Assembly: GCA_030762175.1 (NCBI GenBank)
Contig: CM060838.1
Span: 15,134,001-15,198,000, forward strand
Reading direction: 5' to 3'
Source of the DNA: Metallyticus violacea
Taxonomy: Eukaryota > Arthropoda > Insecta > Mantodea > Metallyticidae
Length of the DNA: 64,000 nucleotides
How positions within the stretch are numbered: the first letter of the stretch is position 1; every line of letters starts with the position of its first letter. Shown in pieces: positions 1 to 12,386 of this stretch. The notes under the pieces were generated by a model that had not been told where the DNA came from, searched no databases, and worked only from the letters and a program-made list of their open reading frames with translations. The position numbers and the translations under genes were made by a program.

Positions 1-1089
1 ATTATGTTATAATCTTATTTATTATTAACTTCAATTGCAATTATTAAAATCATTTTAAATTTTCTTTTATTTTACTATATCTTGAGCATTATAGTAGATT
101 TATATAAATAATACCTTTTTATATTTAACTTAAAATACTTACACCAAAATTAATTTAATAATTAAAATTTCTGTAGCTCAAATATATTTTATAAATTTAA
201 TAAATGTATTACTGTTACTATACTCTTAATTGATATATTTTAAATAAATATTATATTTTCATTATAAAGATAAATAGTATTTCATTACTTGTCCATTCAA
301 AAATAAATTATTTGAAAACAAAAGAGAATCAATGCAATTATAATAATAATGATAATTATAATAATAAATATTAACGATTCTAACCTCTTATTCTACAATA
401 AACACCTGAATACACCAACCTGTGTTGAGGAAAGCTGGTTTTTATCTTGAGTATCAGAGTAAATAATTATTAGTTAAATTAATTTTATGGTTTTATATAT
501 TCCCTTACTATGTAAATGATAATATCTTAAATAAGAAATATTTTAGAAACAAGAAACGTGAACACTGGATGATAATTAATATATAGAATGGTTTTTGGAA
601 ATCCATATTACAAAACTAATATATATTCTTTTTTTAATGGCAGGTTAATTTGGCGTTCCTGCATTCACTACCTTACGTATGAACTTCTGTGTGATAAGGA
701 ATGCAATCTGTATTAAAGGGGTAGCGTTCATGCCGCAACACCAAAACAAAAAGTTTATTAACGCCATTGTCTTACCGTTCTGCCTGTTATCATTCGAAAC
801 AGGACGCCTTCTCATGAACTTTTTGTCTAAGGTTTGAATCAAAATGATGCACTAGAAATACTAAAAAGTATCTACAGTCCAAAAAATGTTTACAACTGCG
901 TGACGATGTCAGTGGATATGAAAAATAATATTTGTATTAAAACATTGTACTGTTAATATTAATTAATTCTTTTAATTCACCCACATGGCCTTTATAACTA
1001 CTGAAGTTTCGCGCATAACGACCACAATGCTCTGTGAATCCATTCATCATGGTTGACTCGTAGAATTGTTTCAATAAATTAAATTATTC

Positions 1090-1133
<44 letters not shown>

Positions 1134-3900
1134 GTACAATAAAACTGTTTCTCATTCAAGTAGATAAAATGAGAGAGATATAAAAATTACAAGCACGCAT
1201 AAAAGAGAGTATCCCAAATGCGATTATTAAATATTCAATGGGTAAAAGGCAGATAAATGCTAAACAATAATTAGCACAAGAACTGAAAGGATAAACGCTT
1301 TTAATTGGAGTTGACGAATTACACACACGTTTGATATATTTTTAAGATGTATTAGTGCTACAAATATAAAACATATTCCTCAAAATTCAGTCTTTCAATA
1401 TTTAGCTATATGTCATATGGGTCTTTTTAAATAAAGATAAGAGATTCACATGTCAGCACATAATTATGTCCTTATGTTATAGATATAAGAATTTTACTGA
1501 AAATGAGATGAGTAAAGTAGATAAGTTTTTTAACCACGTCAATTTATTAACAACCTACAAATATTAACTCTAATCAGCTAATAACGTTAGTGTATTAAGC
1601 ATTCATTATTAATGAACGTTTCGAAACAGATCACTTAATTAAAAATAGAATAAGAAACAATACACAAAAAACTTTAACGACTAAATGTACATTAATTAAT
1701 AAAGGGTTGATTTTAAAATATTATTTAGAGATTGCTCTAGATTTGTGGATCACTTTAACTTAACAATATCATTTGTTAGACAGATTTTTATGTTGCATTT
1801 AATACGTTTTATTTAGTGTGGGAAAACGTTGTGCAGTATGAAAACAAAGAAAAATGCTCTGCGTGAGTTTTAACGGCTTTAATCCAAAGCGCAGTGGGTA
1901 GTGCGCGGTTTACTCTTTGCATGACCTGTGGCGTTGAAGGGAGAAGTTGAACTTGTCCAGAATATAAAATATTTAATGTGACTGTAAAGTTTGCTGCTTT
2001 CGAGGCTATTATTTTCAGAGTAAAAGGAACTTGCAACTATTGTCTATTTGTATGTCACTGCCTATATGAAAAAGCTTAAATATCATGAATAACTCCACTA
2101 TTTTTTCTGACCATTTTATAAAACAAGACATAAGGCTATATCATTTCTATTTAATATTGCTTGTTTACTTTTCAGCAATTTCACTAATAAAATTAAGTCA
2201 ACGCATTTGTTCTTAATAGCTGTTGTCTGATCAAATTCATATTCCTCACAAACCTTCAAGTCTAACTTCAAACCTTCCTCACTAGTTGGGCATCAGCAAA
2301 CAATAATTATGTCTTCCATTACATACTTCTCCAGGCTAATAATATGATAGCTCTCAGAAATATTATCGTACATTCTGTCAAGCACAACGATACTTTATAT
2401 GATATTAAATTTAAGAGCGAAGCAATATGCTGAGCTATAACATTATTTGACTTTACCTTCTCACCATCTGTTTGTATCATGTATAATTAGAAAGTTCGCA
2501 TTGATGATTAATTAGTCTTTCATTTCGTTGCTGAAATATTAGTACGGAAAGCAAATCACTTGTGGGATGTTTCTTAAAAATTATCTCATTAGCTTGAATT
2601 TAACATTTATTGATATATGTATGAGTATGTGTTTTTAGTACAAGTTTTCAAAACGAGCATATACGCCGTATATTAAATTTATTCAACATTACGCCAGGAA
2701 AGTACTGAAAGGGCCCAGTTTCAAATACTCTTACAGTAGTTCTTCACTACTTGTAACTGTTCACTGATATTTTTGTTAGGTTGTCTCCTTGCATTAGTTA
2801 CAGCATCATTTTCCTGCTAAGGAAGAAAGGGGTATTTTGTTTCAGTAAATGTTTTGACTGAGAATTCATTAATTAATTCTTTTAAATAGTTCTGTACTGT
2901 CACTCTAGAGTGTTTGAATTTTATCTTTAGAACGAACTGCATTTTCATTGGATATATTTTTTGCGATTATTGCTATTTGATTTCTAAAAATATTTCATAA
3001 TATTGAGTTCAATCGTTTGAGCTCTCAATTCTTTAGCTTCGCCTGTCAAAACAACGATAGATCGTTTATATGGGCGGTGCCAGACATATGTAGGCTAACT
3101 TTATGCCATTATTCACATGAAGATTAGAAACAATGTGCATAAACTAATTAGATTAACAAACTTTTTTATTATAATGACATAATGAACATAAGCATTGACG
3201 TAGATATAAAATTTAATAGATAGCAAGTAAATCCTTTTATAATTATGTTTGCTACGTTGGAGACAAAACATAATTTACTATGATGAAAAGAAAGAAAGAG
3301 AACATCAGATTGATTTTTATAACTTATTATTTCTTCCAGGATCTTTTTCCATTAAATGCAGGCTTTTTTACTCTCCGATGCTTCTTCCGCCCGCTTCTTC
3401 GAAACGTACACTCGTAACAAATTTGTGTAAACTTCCAGGATGCGATGCTCTTCCGTTTGTGAGCCGTTCTCGATGAATTCGTGCCGCTGTTATCTATGAA
3501 CTTACTTTCTTTTGTTTCCAAGATTGACGTTAGAGATAAACAAACAGTAGAAAATAGCTCTTAGATACGAAATGTTTTTATTCCTCTCTTGCAGTGTTAT
3601 CTTGTAATAACTTGTAAGAATTATTTACAAAATTCAGTTACCATGTATAAAGTGAACTCGAAAAACTTCTATTTTCTCAAACATAGTTTTATAAAGAGTA
3701 AACTTGCATTAAGTTTATTTTACTGTTTTGTTTTTGAGAAAAATAATTAATCTCTTTTCACTCTGAAAATATTCACTCATTTGATGGAATCCTGTTTAGC
3801 TATGTGCACAAAACCCCTGAATCTTAAATGATGTATATTAACAGATTTTTTATTTAAATAAAAATAAGTTGTATTTGTAGGATTTTACCCCGAGAACCAT
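1..3900. other. AT-rich stretch without recognised genes
   Basis: Strongly AT-rich DNA. The open frames on both strands are under 80 codons, have no recognisable motif and look like chance frames. The only structured item I see is a triplet microsatellite at 1091-1131, listed separately. Intronic or intergenic DNA cannot be told apart here. Confidence 0.6.
1091..1131. repeat. (ATT)n microsatellite
   Basis: About 13 uninterrupted ATT/TTA units, read directly from the sequence. Confidence 0.97.
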
Positions 3901-3941
3901 TTGCAAGATCCTTGTCCATTGGGGCGTAAATAATATATAGT

Positions 3942-3987
3942 GGCTTCTTAGAGATAAAATCTCTGAAACGAGACAACCCAAGAAGCC
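3942..3987. repeat. Nested inverted repeat (hairpin)
   Basis: GGCTTCTT at 3942-3949 pairs with AAGAAGCC at 3980-3987. Inside it AGAGAT (3950-3955) pairs with ATCTCT (3959-3964) across a 3-nt loop, with an unpaired spacer on the 3' side. It ends 4 bases before the tRNA-like segment at 3991. Function is unknown. Confidence 0.6.
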
Positions 3988-3990
3988 CCC

Positions 3991-4093
3991 AGGGTGTGTA
4001 GCTCAGATGGGAGAGATATGTGGTTATGGGCATAAGGAAAATGATAGTTTAGGTGGAAGAGACAAAATACGTGGTTCGAATCCCGACCGTTTT
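3991..4093 (+). other. tRNA-like fragment, possible SINE head remnant
   Basis: An A-box-like sequence (TAGCTCAGATGGGAGAG, 3999-4015) and a perfect B-box-like sequence (GGTTCGAATCC, 4073-4083) lie in the right order. They are about 57 bases apart, too far for an ordinary tRNA, and no clean acceptor stem is seen. The A box resembles those of Val/Ala/Lys-type tRNAs. It is most likely a tRNA pseudogene or the head of an old SINE with an internal insertion. It differs from the two main SINE families here. Confidence 0.4.
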
Positions 4094-4507
4094 CCTATTT
4101 TTTCTAACTGACTCTTATTCCAAAACTCACGATTTGTGTGAGAAAAATCACTTTAATATTGGAATATCTTTGCAGGTGTTAAGCATAACGTATTTTGTGC
4201 TACTTTATTAATGATTTTCAAATGAAGAAGTTGACTCAGGCAGTAATGTTTGGCACTAGTATTCAAATCCAGTGGAAGACCTTCCTCTATCCGTTTTCAT
4301 AAAGGGCAAATGCCGGGTTTCTTTTTCTGTGTTAGGATTTACTTCTATTTTATTATTTATCTTCCTTCTAATGTATGTGTATGCCCGAATCTTTGAAACG
4401 ATTCTGACATTAGATTGACCATCCATTCAAGGAGTCACTAAGTGTATAATTGTACTGTATATAACTTTCTGACTGGTGACTAGCACGTACATTGCCTTGT
4501 AAGACAC

Positions 4508-4775
4508 CCCCATGGATGGCCGAGGTCGTTAAGGCGCAGACTCGTGAGCGGGAAGTCCTGGGTTCGATTCCCACTAGGACCGTCCTCCCTGACTGAGGTT
4601 TTTTCCAGGTTTTCCTAAGTCCTCATGGCAAATGCGGGGAAGGTACCCTAAACTTAGGCCTGGAAGGATTCTTTCCTTAAAAACAAATCCCTTCCTAATA
4701 TATCATTTCATCTCTTGTATCATCAGTGTCCATTGCCTGTGGTGCCTCTGTAGCAAAAACGGGCGATTGCTATTA
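4508..4775 (+). mobile_element. SINE-B copy (tRNA-derived SINE)
   Basis: Copy of the second SINE family in the window. The head carries a class-II-tRNA-like A box (TGGCCGAGGTCGTTAAGG) and a B box (GGTTCGATTCCC) ending in an ACTAGGACCG-type acceptor. The body runs through the conserved ACCCTAAACTTAGGCCTGG block and ends near CGGGCG. No convincing target-site duplication is visible. The A and B boxes would be an internal RNA polymerase III promoter; activity is not shown. Confidence 0.9.
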
Positions 4776-5169
4776 AACTTTTTACAATAAAATATTCAAA
4801 ATATTAAATACATGTAATAAATAGAAAATTACAAAATTTAAAACAGAAATGATTAAAACGCGACGTTAAATAGCACCTGTTTCCATACGAGAAAGCATTC
4901 AGCTTAATATTATATGTGGTTTGCTGTGTTTGTTAAGTAAATGTTCCATATTACCGATAACTAGGTACAATATAATTGAAGAATTAACGAATGTAGTTGC
5001 AGAGATTTCGAAACTCTCTTATCTCTTCTTACATATCGCTAAGGAGTTTCTTCCCCTCTGAAGTTCAGAACAGTTAAAGGGGGGGTTCATAACTTTCTTG
5101 GTAATTAGGAGGAAGTAACGGAAGACTAAAAGGTACTAATTAAAAGGAACTGTAGGGTCGGTCCCTCAT

Positions 5170-5204
5170 TTTTTTCATGCAAAAAATTTTAGTGCATGAA
5201 AAAA
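5170..5204. repeat. Hairpin, 12-bp perfect stem
   Basis: TTTTTTCATGCA at 5170-5181 pairs perfectly with TGCATGAAAAAA at 5193-5204 around an 11-nt AT-only-plus-G loop. In AT-rich DNA such a stem can arise by chance. Confidence 0.6.
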
Positions 5205-5366
5205 CAAACCTTTATTATAGACTAATGCTCCATGATAGTTTCAAATTAGGATAAGGTTTAAATACGCGGTAACTAAAGAGCCATGAAGCTTGCTCTTAAC
5301 AATCAGAACTGTGAATTAATGTACTTGAAAATGCGCAAGTTATGGTATTGACATCTCCATACTCGT

Positions 5367-5676
5367 CTAGTGTTTGATTGGTTTATTTATGGACGCTCTT
5401 TAACATTTCAGGTCATCAGCGTCCCATTCAACTCAGGGCGTGAAACGGCCGACAAATTTTGCTCATAGGCCTCTCTTTCAGGCTTGAGGTTCTTTTTCTT
5501 GCCGTAAAAGTACGACACGGGACTCACGCCTTTACTTCCCTTCCGAAGGAAGCCATACTTAGGATTTTTACGCCCGGAAAAATCCATCGGTCCTGGCCGG
5601 GTTCGAACCCGCGATCTTGGGTTTAGGAGGCAAGTATGGTAACCACTACACCACCAGGACCGACACTAGTGTTTGA
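5367..5676 (-). mobile_element. SINE-A copy with perfect 11-bp target-site duplication
   Basis: Near full-length minus-strand copy of the commonest SINE family here. On the minus strand the head reads GGTCCTGGTGGTGTAGTGGT (A box), then a CTTGCC-CCTAAA-CCCAAG anticodon-arm-like region and the B box GGTTCGAACCC. The body follows (TCCGGGCGTAAAAATCC, CTTCCTTCGGAAGGGAAGT, GCAAAATTTGTCGGCCGTTT) and it ends in an ATAAATAAA tail. CTAGTGTTTGA flanks both sides (5367-5377 and 5666-5676). In other copies the head has CTTCTAA in this arm, which resembles tRNA-Arg(TCT). Perfect duplications and good boxes suggest a fairly recent insertion. Confidence 0.95.
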
Positions 5677-6818
5677 AGTTTTAGTTATGATCTGGTAGGG
5701 TAGTTACGGAAACCATAAGGAAGCATAAAGAGAAATAAACAGATCTTATTTCAAAACTTGCTAGTCTGAATACTTTACTATTTATAATAATTTTAATTTA
5801 AATAAAAATCGCAACATTTTAGATCCTGAGGTGGATGGTTAAAACTAACTATTTTAGGTTTCACCCTCAGCCAATCCCTTTTTACAATCTCAAAAAGCAT
5901 TCCTAATTTATGATACTTAACTTTTAAAGATAATGCTATTGTTACCACATAATCTGTTTTTTACAGTAGCCTGGCATTCTAGATTGTTGTTTCTGTTGTT
6001 TATATTCCTGCGCATAAGAACATTTAATTAAAAGTAGGATAACTGAAGAATGTAGGCGGATTAGTCCGGAAACATCCGCGAGAAGTTAAAAACAGAACGT
6101 AACATCTTCTAGCTATCTATTGAATTCAGTAAACTGAAAAATTAAAATGCATTTTCCCTATAATTGACTTTATCTTTTATTCTGTCCAAATTCAAACAGT
6201 AATAAGAACACTCCAAGTAGGTAGTAAAGATAGAACATAAAATAGGTGATTACAACTAATTCCTCTTTGAAATTGAAGTTATCAAAAGGTAATCGTATCA
6301 TTTGATATTTCAAATTGTGGGTATCTGTGGTGAGGGAGTGAACGCAGAAATCTAATGTACGTTGTTTTAAATTTCCTCCTAAATATCTTAATTGACGTAA
6401 TAATTTAATTTTACTGATTTGCAGATTCTGTTTTTTCTTGTTTGATTTAAATAGTATATGTCGATTTTAATTGTGAAAAACAAATATTAGAGCCTGTAGT
6501 GCTATTTTTTAATTTTGTGTTTCAGGTTAACTCCGTTCCAAATAGTCCGATTTCACTGATTTTTGGAAACTGTTTTTCTTATTTTATTTCAATGGCATAT
6601 GATGAGTTACCTTAAAATAACAATAATAATAATAAAATTGTGGCTGCTAGAGAAATTTTAAAATTTCCTTGAGCCCTCACTCATTTTTCAGGTATACCCC
6701 AACTTCTAATGACCCGATCGCCATGATTTTCAAAAAATATTTTTATCAAATTTATTTTAAAGAAATTTACCGAGTTTCGTTGAGAATAAAAAAATGCGGC
6801 CTCTAGAGCGATATAGAG

Positions 6819-6820
<2 letters not shown>
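5677..6820. other. AT-rich stretch, nothing recognised
   Basis: No open frame of note, no repeat family recognised, only short A/T runs. Confidence 0.5.

Positions 6821-6870
<50 letters not shown>
6821..6870. repeat. (AT)n microsatellite
   Basis: About 25 uninterrupted AT units, preceded by two ATATAGAGCG-like repeats. Confidence 0.97.
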
Positions 6871-6872
<2 letters not shown>

Positions 6873-7139
6873 CTCCCACTCTCAATTCCAACTTTGCTAG
6901 TTTACGTACTCGACAATTTGTTTGTTAATTGATAGCTATATGCTGAGTTTTGTTGAAAAAAATGCGACTGCTACAGCATATTTTGAATATATTATTCGAG
7001 ATTATTAAAAAATATTTCCACGGACACAACACAATAGCTTACATTCCTTCGGAATTCCCTAAAATATAGCTAAAAAATAAATATTTTTTTCCAGGGTTCA
7101 TTCCTTCAGAATCCGCTGAAACAGCAACGTTAGGTGGTT

Positions 7140-7905
7140 ATTAATCCAATGTATAAACATTGGCATCTTCAATATTTGTGTTTATGTTAAGAGGTTTATC
7201 TGAAATTGGCGAGGTTCTTGTATTGATAAGAGCTAATAACTTTTTTTCCTAATCTTATTGCTCTGTTTTCAATACTCTGATCAGTAAGATTTGGACGGTT
7301 TTTCCTTAATATTTCAACTATATTTTCCAAGATAATGTTATATTTTTAATTAATTGGGCAACATCTTTATTTTTAGTAGATTTTTTTTCTTAAAAACTTA
7401 CAAGCTCAAATAGTTTAGGGAATAATCTTGAGGCGATTCATCAATGATTTTTCTAACTGGCGAAAACAAGCCATCTGCACTAGTTTTAGTTTTTTTCGAC
7501 TATTTACACTATTCTGATTTCATTTTTAGGCGTCTCATTAATTGTAGACTTTTCATTTGTATTGAAATTGTCATTTTTTCTTGGAGTGTGACATATCATT
7601 AAGTCAATATTTACAGCAACCGTGGATTCAAAAATCTTCTTTTATTACTGTAAAATTGTATATTGGATTTCCTGCACAGAAAATGGTTCTACTATTTCTA
7701 AATTGTGTTGTACTGTAGTATTAGATCTATGGTTTTGATTTAAATCTACTGGCTTATGTTGAGGGTAATTACTTTGTTGGGATATGTTTTTTGGTGGAGT
7801 TAAATTTAGACAAAATAATCCTCTTAATTTTTCCAGGAGTGGCTTTATTTGAAGAAATAAATTGTTTAATATCAACCTACCATATATTTATTAAATACAT
7901 AATTT
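7140..7905 (-). pseudogene. Decayed coding-like stretch, family unknown
   Basis: On the minus strand several stop-free segments follow one another in shifting frames, each with protein-like composition rather than the Leu/Phe/Ile/Tyr noise of nearby AT-rich frames. Segments seen: one with TPPKNISQQSNYPQHKPVD and VEPFSVQEIQYTI near 7650-7800; one with DLMICHTPRKNDN near 7560-7620; one with SADGLFSPVRKIIDESPQ near 7400-7490; one with EILRKNRPNLTDQSIENRA near 7250-7320; and a last one ending in DANVYTLD and a stop near 7141. I do not recognise the family. It could be a decayed transposon or retroelement protein, a processed host pseudogene, or chance. No catalytic motif is visible. Confidence 0.35.
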
Positions 7906-8353
7906 TTCTCTTATTAGATATACGAAATACAAAACGGATAATATAAGTCATTTTGGTGTCTCTGTTGAACAAACATTTTTGTAGGAATATTATCATTCTT
8001 TAGACTATTTTGACTAGCTGGCTGCAGCAATTTTAACGTTATACTTTTACTATTGTCACATGAAACATAGACTAGTTAAGATTTATAATGATATTGTGAA
8101 AGTATTTAAGTGTACACACTAATTATTATTACCAGGTCCTTATTAAATACAAAGGAAACGGTTAACACTTTAAATTATATAACATTCTCAATTCAAATAA
8201 CATTTGTAGTTACTAATTCATATTGGCGTGTAGCAGAATATTTATTACTTTCATGACCTTTAACCCCCGGAAAGTTATTCGTTCCTCTGCATTCCTTAAG
8301 TGTTAAGTGCAAATCTTAAGTGTTATTTTTTGTAATAAATCCACAATGAATAA

Positions 8354-8355
<2 letters not shown>

Positions 8356-8400
<45 letters not shown>
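8356..8400. repeat. (TA)n microsatellite
   Basis: About 22 TA units, imperfect at the right end. Confidence 0.97.
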
Positions 8401-8405
<5 letters not shown>

Positions 8406-9090
8406 TAGATTACAGTGTTATATTATTAATTTTTACCAAATTAAACTAAAACACTTAAATGTAGACCTAATATATTTAATATAACATTTTTAAATTTAAG
8501 GAACTACACACTAATGTATTTTTACTGAATCAATACATTTCAATTTAATACTTTCTTTAATTGCAACATATATGCTTGAAACTTCAAAGATTTTCACTTA
8601 TTAATTTAAATAAATATTTTATTTTTTTCCCACTCTATCCTTTTCAACTAGAGCTGGACAGATTTGTTCAGCGAATGTTTTTGAATGTTGTTCAAAAGAA
8701 ACTGGAATTGCTCCATAGAGTTAACGCAAGTTTTGTTTTGTGCATAATGATAGTGGAAAGGAGTAAGTATGAAGTATCAAGTAATTTTACAATCCAAAAT
8801 CACACTAAATGGATATGGCATAGTTTGCTGTATTAAACTTTTGGAAGATTGAATAAAATATTTTATCGTTACGGTTAAATTGTGGCAATTAGCTTATGAA
8901 ACTCTTTCTAAGTTTCTGTAATAAGAGAAATATTGTTAATGTGAAAGTATAGTTAGTTGCTAATGGGCATGGGAGCTCTTTAGCTGTATCACCAACAGTG
9001 TCAGTAACACATTTAATGGTGAATTTCACTTAATATGCCACAAATTTTAAGCTTCCCAACCCATACATGATACTGATAAGACATACCGTG

Positions 9091-9409
9091 AATAAAGTCA
9101 GTCCTGGTGGTGTGGTGGTAACCATACTTGGTTCATAGGCCCAAGAAAGCGGGTTCAATCCCGGCCAGAGTCGATGGATTTTTTCGGGCGTTAAAATACT
9201 AAGTATGATTTTCTTTGGAAGGGAAGTTAAGCCGTGGGCCCTATGTAATAGATATACGGTATGTAAAAGAACCTCAAGCCTTAAAGGAGAGTTCTCTGAG
9301 CAAAATTTATCGGCCGTTTCAGACCCTGAATTGAATGGGATGCTGACGACCCGAGATGTTAAAGAGCGTCCGCAAATAAAACAAATCAAATCAATAATTC
9401 TAAATAAAG
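9091..9409 (+). mobile_element. SINE-A copy, diverged
   Basis: The tRNA-like head starts near 9098 (GTCCTGGTGGTGTGGTGGTA) with B box GGTTCAATCCC. The body keeps the family blocks up to GAGCGTCCGCAAATAAAAC. More substitutions than in the other copies (TTCATAGG in place of TTCTAAAC in the anticodon arm) suggest an older insertion. A 7-bp AATAAAG on both sides (9091-9097, 9403-9409) may be the duplication, but the AT-rich context makes this weak. Short open frames overlapping it on both strands are shadows of the repeat. Confidence 0.9.
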
Positions 9410-9439
9410 GAAGGTATCAATTCACTTCAAATGAATGAT

Positions 9440-9960
9440 CAAATTTGCTGAAAATTGTTCATGTAGACTGCAGCTTGCATTTCAGAACTAGACTTTTGTT
9501 TTTCTAGCACGGCTCTTGAGCCCTTTGCGTTCTGCACGCCAGCAATGGGAGCCACAGCACGCCCATTGGTGTTGTGTAAAATTGAGTCAGCAAAAGGATG
9601 ATGGTTGGGGGGGGGGCGGTATTGTGTATGTCCAGCATTGCGAACTTCTCTTTTGCTCCCACATGGGCGAGCTGGAAACTGTCGACTAAGGATTCCTCCG
9701 AGAGATAACTTGGACACTGTCAGTAAATCTACAGGGATGTATACGCATATAATTGGGGAAGACTTCCATCCCGCGTGTCCCGGGGGCTTTTCTGACATGG
9801 TGAGGCAACGCTTCTCTTTGTTAGTCAGTGGGGAGCGTATAAATTTGGTTTTCGCCTCGCTCGTTATCTCAGAATGTACTGAACTCTCTTTTCAGCACGA
9901 AGTTGCAGTAATACATCCTGAGCAGCCTCGGTGTAGACTGAGAAATTAATATGCCATTCT
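9440..9960. other. GC- and CpG-richer island, unidentified
   Basis: Clearly less AT-rich than its surroundings, with many CpG sites, a run of G at 9608-9616 and the GC block TCCCGCGTGTCCCGGGGGC near 9769-9787. Open frames of 119 codons (minus, 9439-9798) and 114 codons (plus, 9605-9949) overlap, so at most one is real. Neither shows a motif I recognise. It could be an exon, a promoter-type CpG island, or unknown repeat DNA. It lies between two SINE-A copies. Confidence 0.4.
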
Positions 9961-10326
9961 AAATTTGCCGTCAGAAGGAAGTGATATGATAGCAGATTAC
10001 ATCAAACATAACATTCTGATGTCATAGTACGGTTACAAATTTTTACGTAATAATACTCTTTTGTTTATTATCAAGTGCTACTGAAATGAAAACTTGGACA
10101 GGTAAAGAAAGTATTAAAATCCACAAAAATCAAGTTTTCAGTTTGAGAAGTCTCCTTTAAAGGACATGATTTGAGATTTCTTCTTGTGCTTAGCACTCTG
10201 GCATCTGAACTATTCCATTCCTATGAAAATATTTCCTTCCATTATTATACACTTGTCAATATGATCGCTTAAATATGCATTTCCACCCAGTGGAACATTT
10301 TGAAATTGGTTAATACCACACATTTG

Positions 10327-10637
10327 TCTTAGTGTCGGTCCTGGTGGTGTAGTGGTAACCATACTTGCCTTCTAAACCCAAGATCGCGAGTTCAAACCCG
10401 CCCAGGATCGATGGATCTTTTTCGGGCGTAAAACTCCTAAGTATGGTTTCTTTCGAAAGGGAAGTAAAACTGTGGGTCCCGTGTCGTACATTTACGGCAC
10501 GAAAAAGGACCTCAAGCCTGAAAGAGAGGCCTCTGAGCAAAATTTGTCCGCCGTTTCACGCCCAGAATAGGATGGGACGCTGATAGCCTGAGATGTTAAA
10601 GAGCGTCCTTAAATAAAACAAATAAAAAAATCTTAGT
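10327..10637 (+). mobile_element. SINE-A copy with 7-bp target-site duplication
   Basis: Full-length copy: CGGTCCTGGTGGTGTAGTGG head (10334), anticodon-arm region CTTGCCTTCTAAACCCAAG, a slightly decayed B box (AGTTCAAACCC), the complete body, and the tail AATAAAACAAATAAAAAAA. TCTTAGT flanks both ends (10327-10333 and 10631-10637). Confidence 0.94.
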
Positions 10638-11534
10638 AAATAATCTACTTGTGGTGCCATGTATTCGGCCCTCATCTTACGATTAGTAAAATGATAAACA
10701 AGGCCAAAAATTGTATATAAAATTACCTGAAATGTTATTTTTTCCCTTGTATGAACGGATGCACTACTGTATCTATTACCTCTAGGATTTATGTTCCCGT
10801 TTCAATTGGGATCTATTGAACAGAATGTAAAACCTGATTTCCGTGCTGTATGATTACATGTTAGACCTTGAAAGAATGGCTACCTTGTCAACTAAGAAAA
10901 CAATGACTCAGGTTCCTCGTTGCTTACTTATGAACAGAATAAAACCAGTGCCCTTCTTTTTGACGTCCCCTTAGAATGTCTCCAACAAACGGTTCAAGAA
11001 AAAACGCAACTTTTTTTCTTTGGTTTAGAGTTAGGTTAGAAATTAAACTACAGGGAATATAGCTGCAACAGGAGACCGTGTTCAAATTAGTGTTAGATTA
11101 CTGATTACTGAACTAGCAATTCTGTACATTTTTATTTTGAACCCACGCAATCCAGTGTCTAGGTATCTGGATATAGTTATTAAATAAATAAACTTTTTTA
11201 TAAGAACAGTATTGTATGGTATTTTATGAAAGGAACTAACACCACTAGCAACTTTTCACAGGCAGTTAACATTCTGTCAGAAGGAATAATATTAAAAAAG
11301 TAGGATGGAATCTCTCAGTCTACAAATTGAGATTACTTTCATATGACTTTTCCTTTAAATTTGGTGAGACGATATAGTTAAAGTACTATCTACCCAACAA
11401 TTCGTTCAGTTTTCTGTAAAGCATGATTTTTGTTGTAAATGCAATATTCTTACTTCAGTAACGTATAAAAGTTGAGCAAAACTCCTACGCATTTCGAGGT
11501 ACATAACTTTGAACAATGGGATAGAAATAAAAAC

Positions 11535-11615
11535 GTCCGTTACATCCGGCTACACAGTGGCTAAGGGGAACGCGCTCTTAGTAACTGGAGAGGGAGAAAG
11601 ATATGCTTTTAGCAA
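11535..11615 (+). other. tRNA-like remnant
   Basis: CAGTGGCTAAGGGGAACGCG resembles an A box, and ACTGGAGAGGGAG follows at the anticodon-arm/variable-loop distance. The B box is no longer recognisable. The spacing resembles the tRNA-like piece at 21530-21610, so both may be old copies of a third SINE family. Weak. Confidence 0.25.
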
Positions 11616-12386
11616 TGATACATTGTGTCAGAAGTTTATGGAATATCAAGGTGCAAAAATGTGTACAAGAATGTGAATTAGTGTTCGATAACATAAGTAC
11701 TTTGTCATAAATGCATTTATTTATAATAATTAAATTATATGTTACTTATTTGGGGTACTAAAAAGAACCGAAGTACGAAGGTCTGCAAACCCTTTGCCGC
11801 CACTAGATGTCACGTGGTCAGCGCAACTAGGTTTTCAAGAGAGAGTTCACTGACTGGGATTAATTGATTCTCCATTCATTCTGACGTGCTTAGAAGGACT
11901 ACGTTATATACCTACTGTTTTGGAATGGCCCCCAGAAGCATAGCCAATTGAACCCGAGATTACTGGAATATAGGAAGACAAGCTAACTTCTATGTGCTTT
12001 TTGAAGTGTCCTTGCCCTTTAGGTCTATGATTTGATAATGTAATTTTATAAAAGAAAGCAGTTTTTCATCATTACATTAATAAATGTCGAAATAGGCGCG
12101 TTTTAAAGCAAATACTTGCGTAGATGAACATTTAAGAAGTCCGAATTGTATCAGTTTATCTGATTTTCTCTTGTTTATGTCCTTCATTCTAATTAATGTG
12201 CATGTTAGAACAAAACTTCTAATAGCATCCAGATATTTACATTTTAATTTATCAACGAAGTTCTTAAACTAAAGTTTAATTGGTGAAGCTCTATGCAGAT
12301 GACATTGAAACCACTATTCTGTTGGGCTAATGAATATTATTGAAAGCGAAGAAAATCAAGTTTTCCCTGCGGAAAGGTGATTTGTA

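Noticed and set aside
5581..5665. tRNA-gene-like sequences with good B boxes
   Set aside because: They are heads of SINE-A and SINE-B copies with SINE bodies attached, so not counted as tRNA genes.
9030..9389. 119-codon minus-strand frame
   Set aside because: It lies almost wholly within SINE-A in antisense; similar frames recur in other SINE-A copies.
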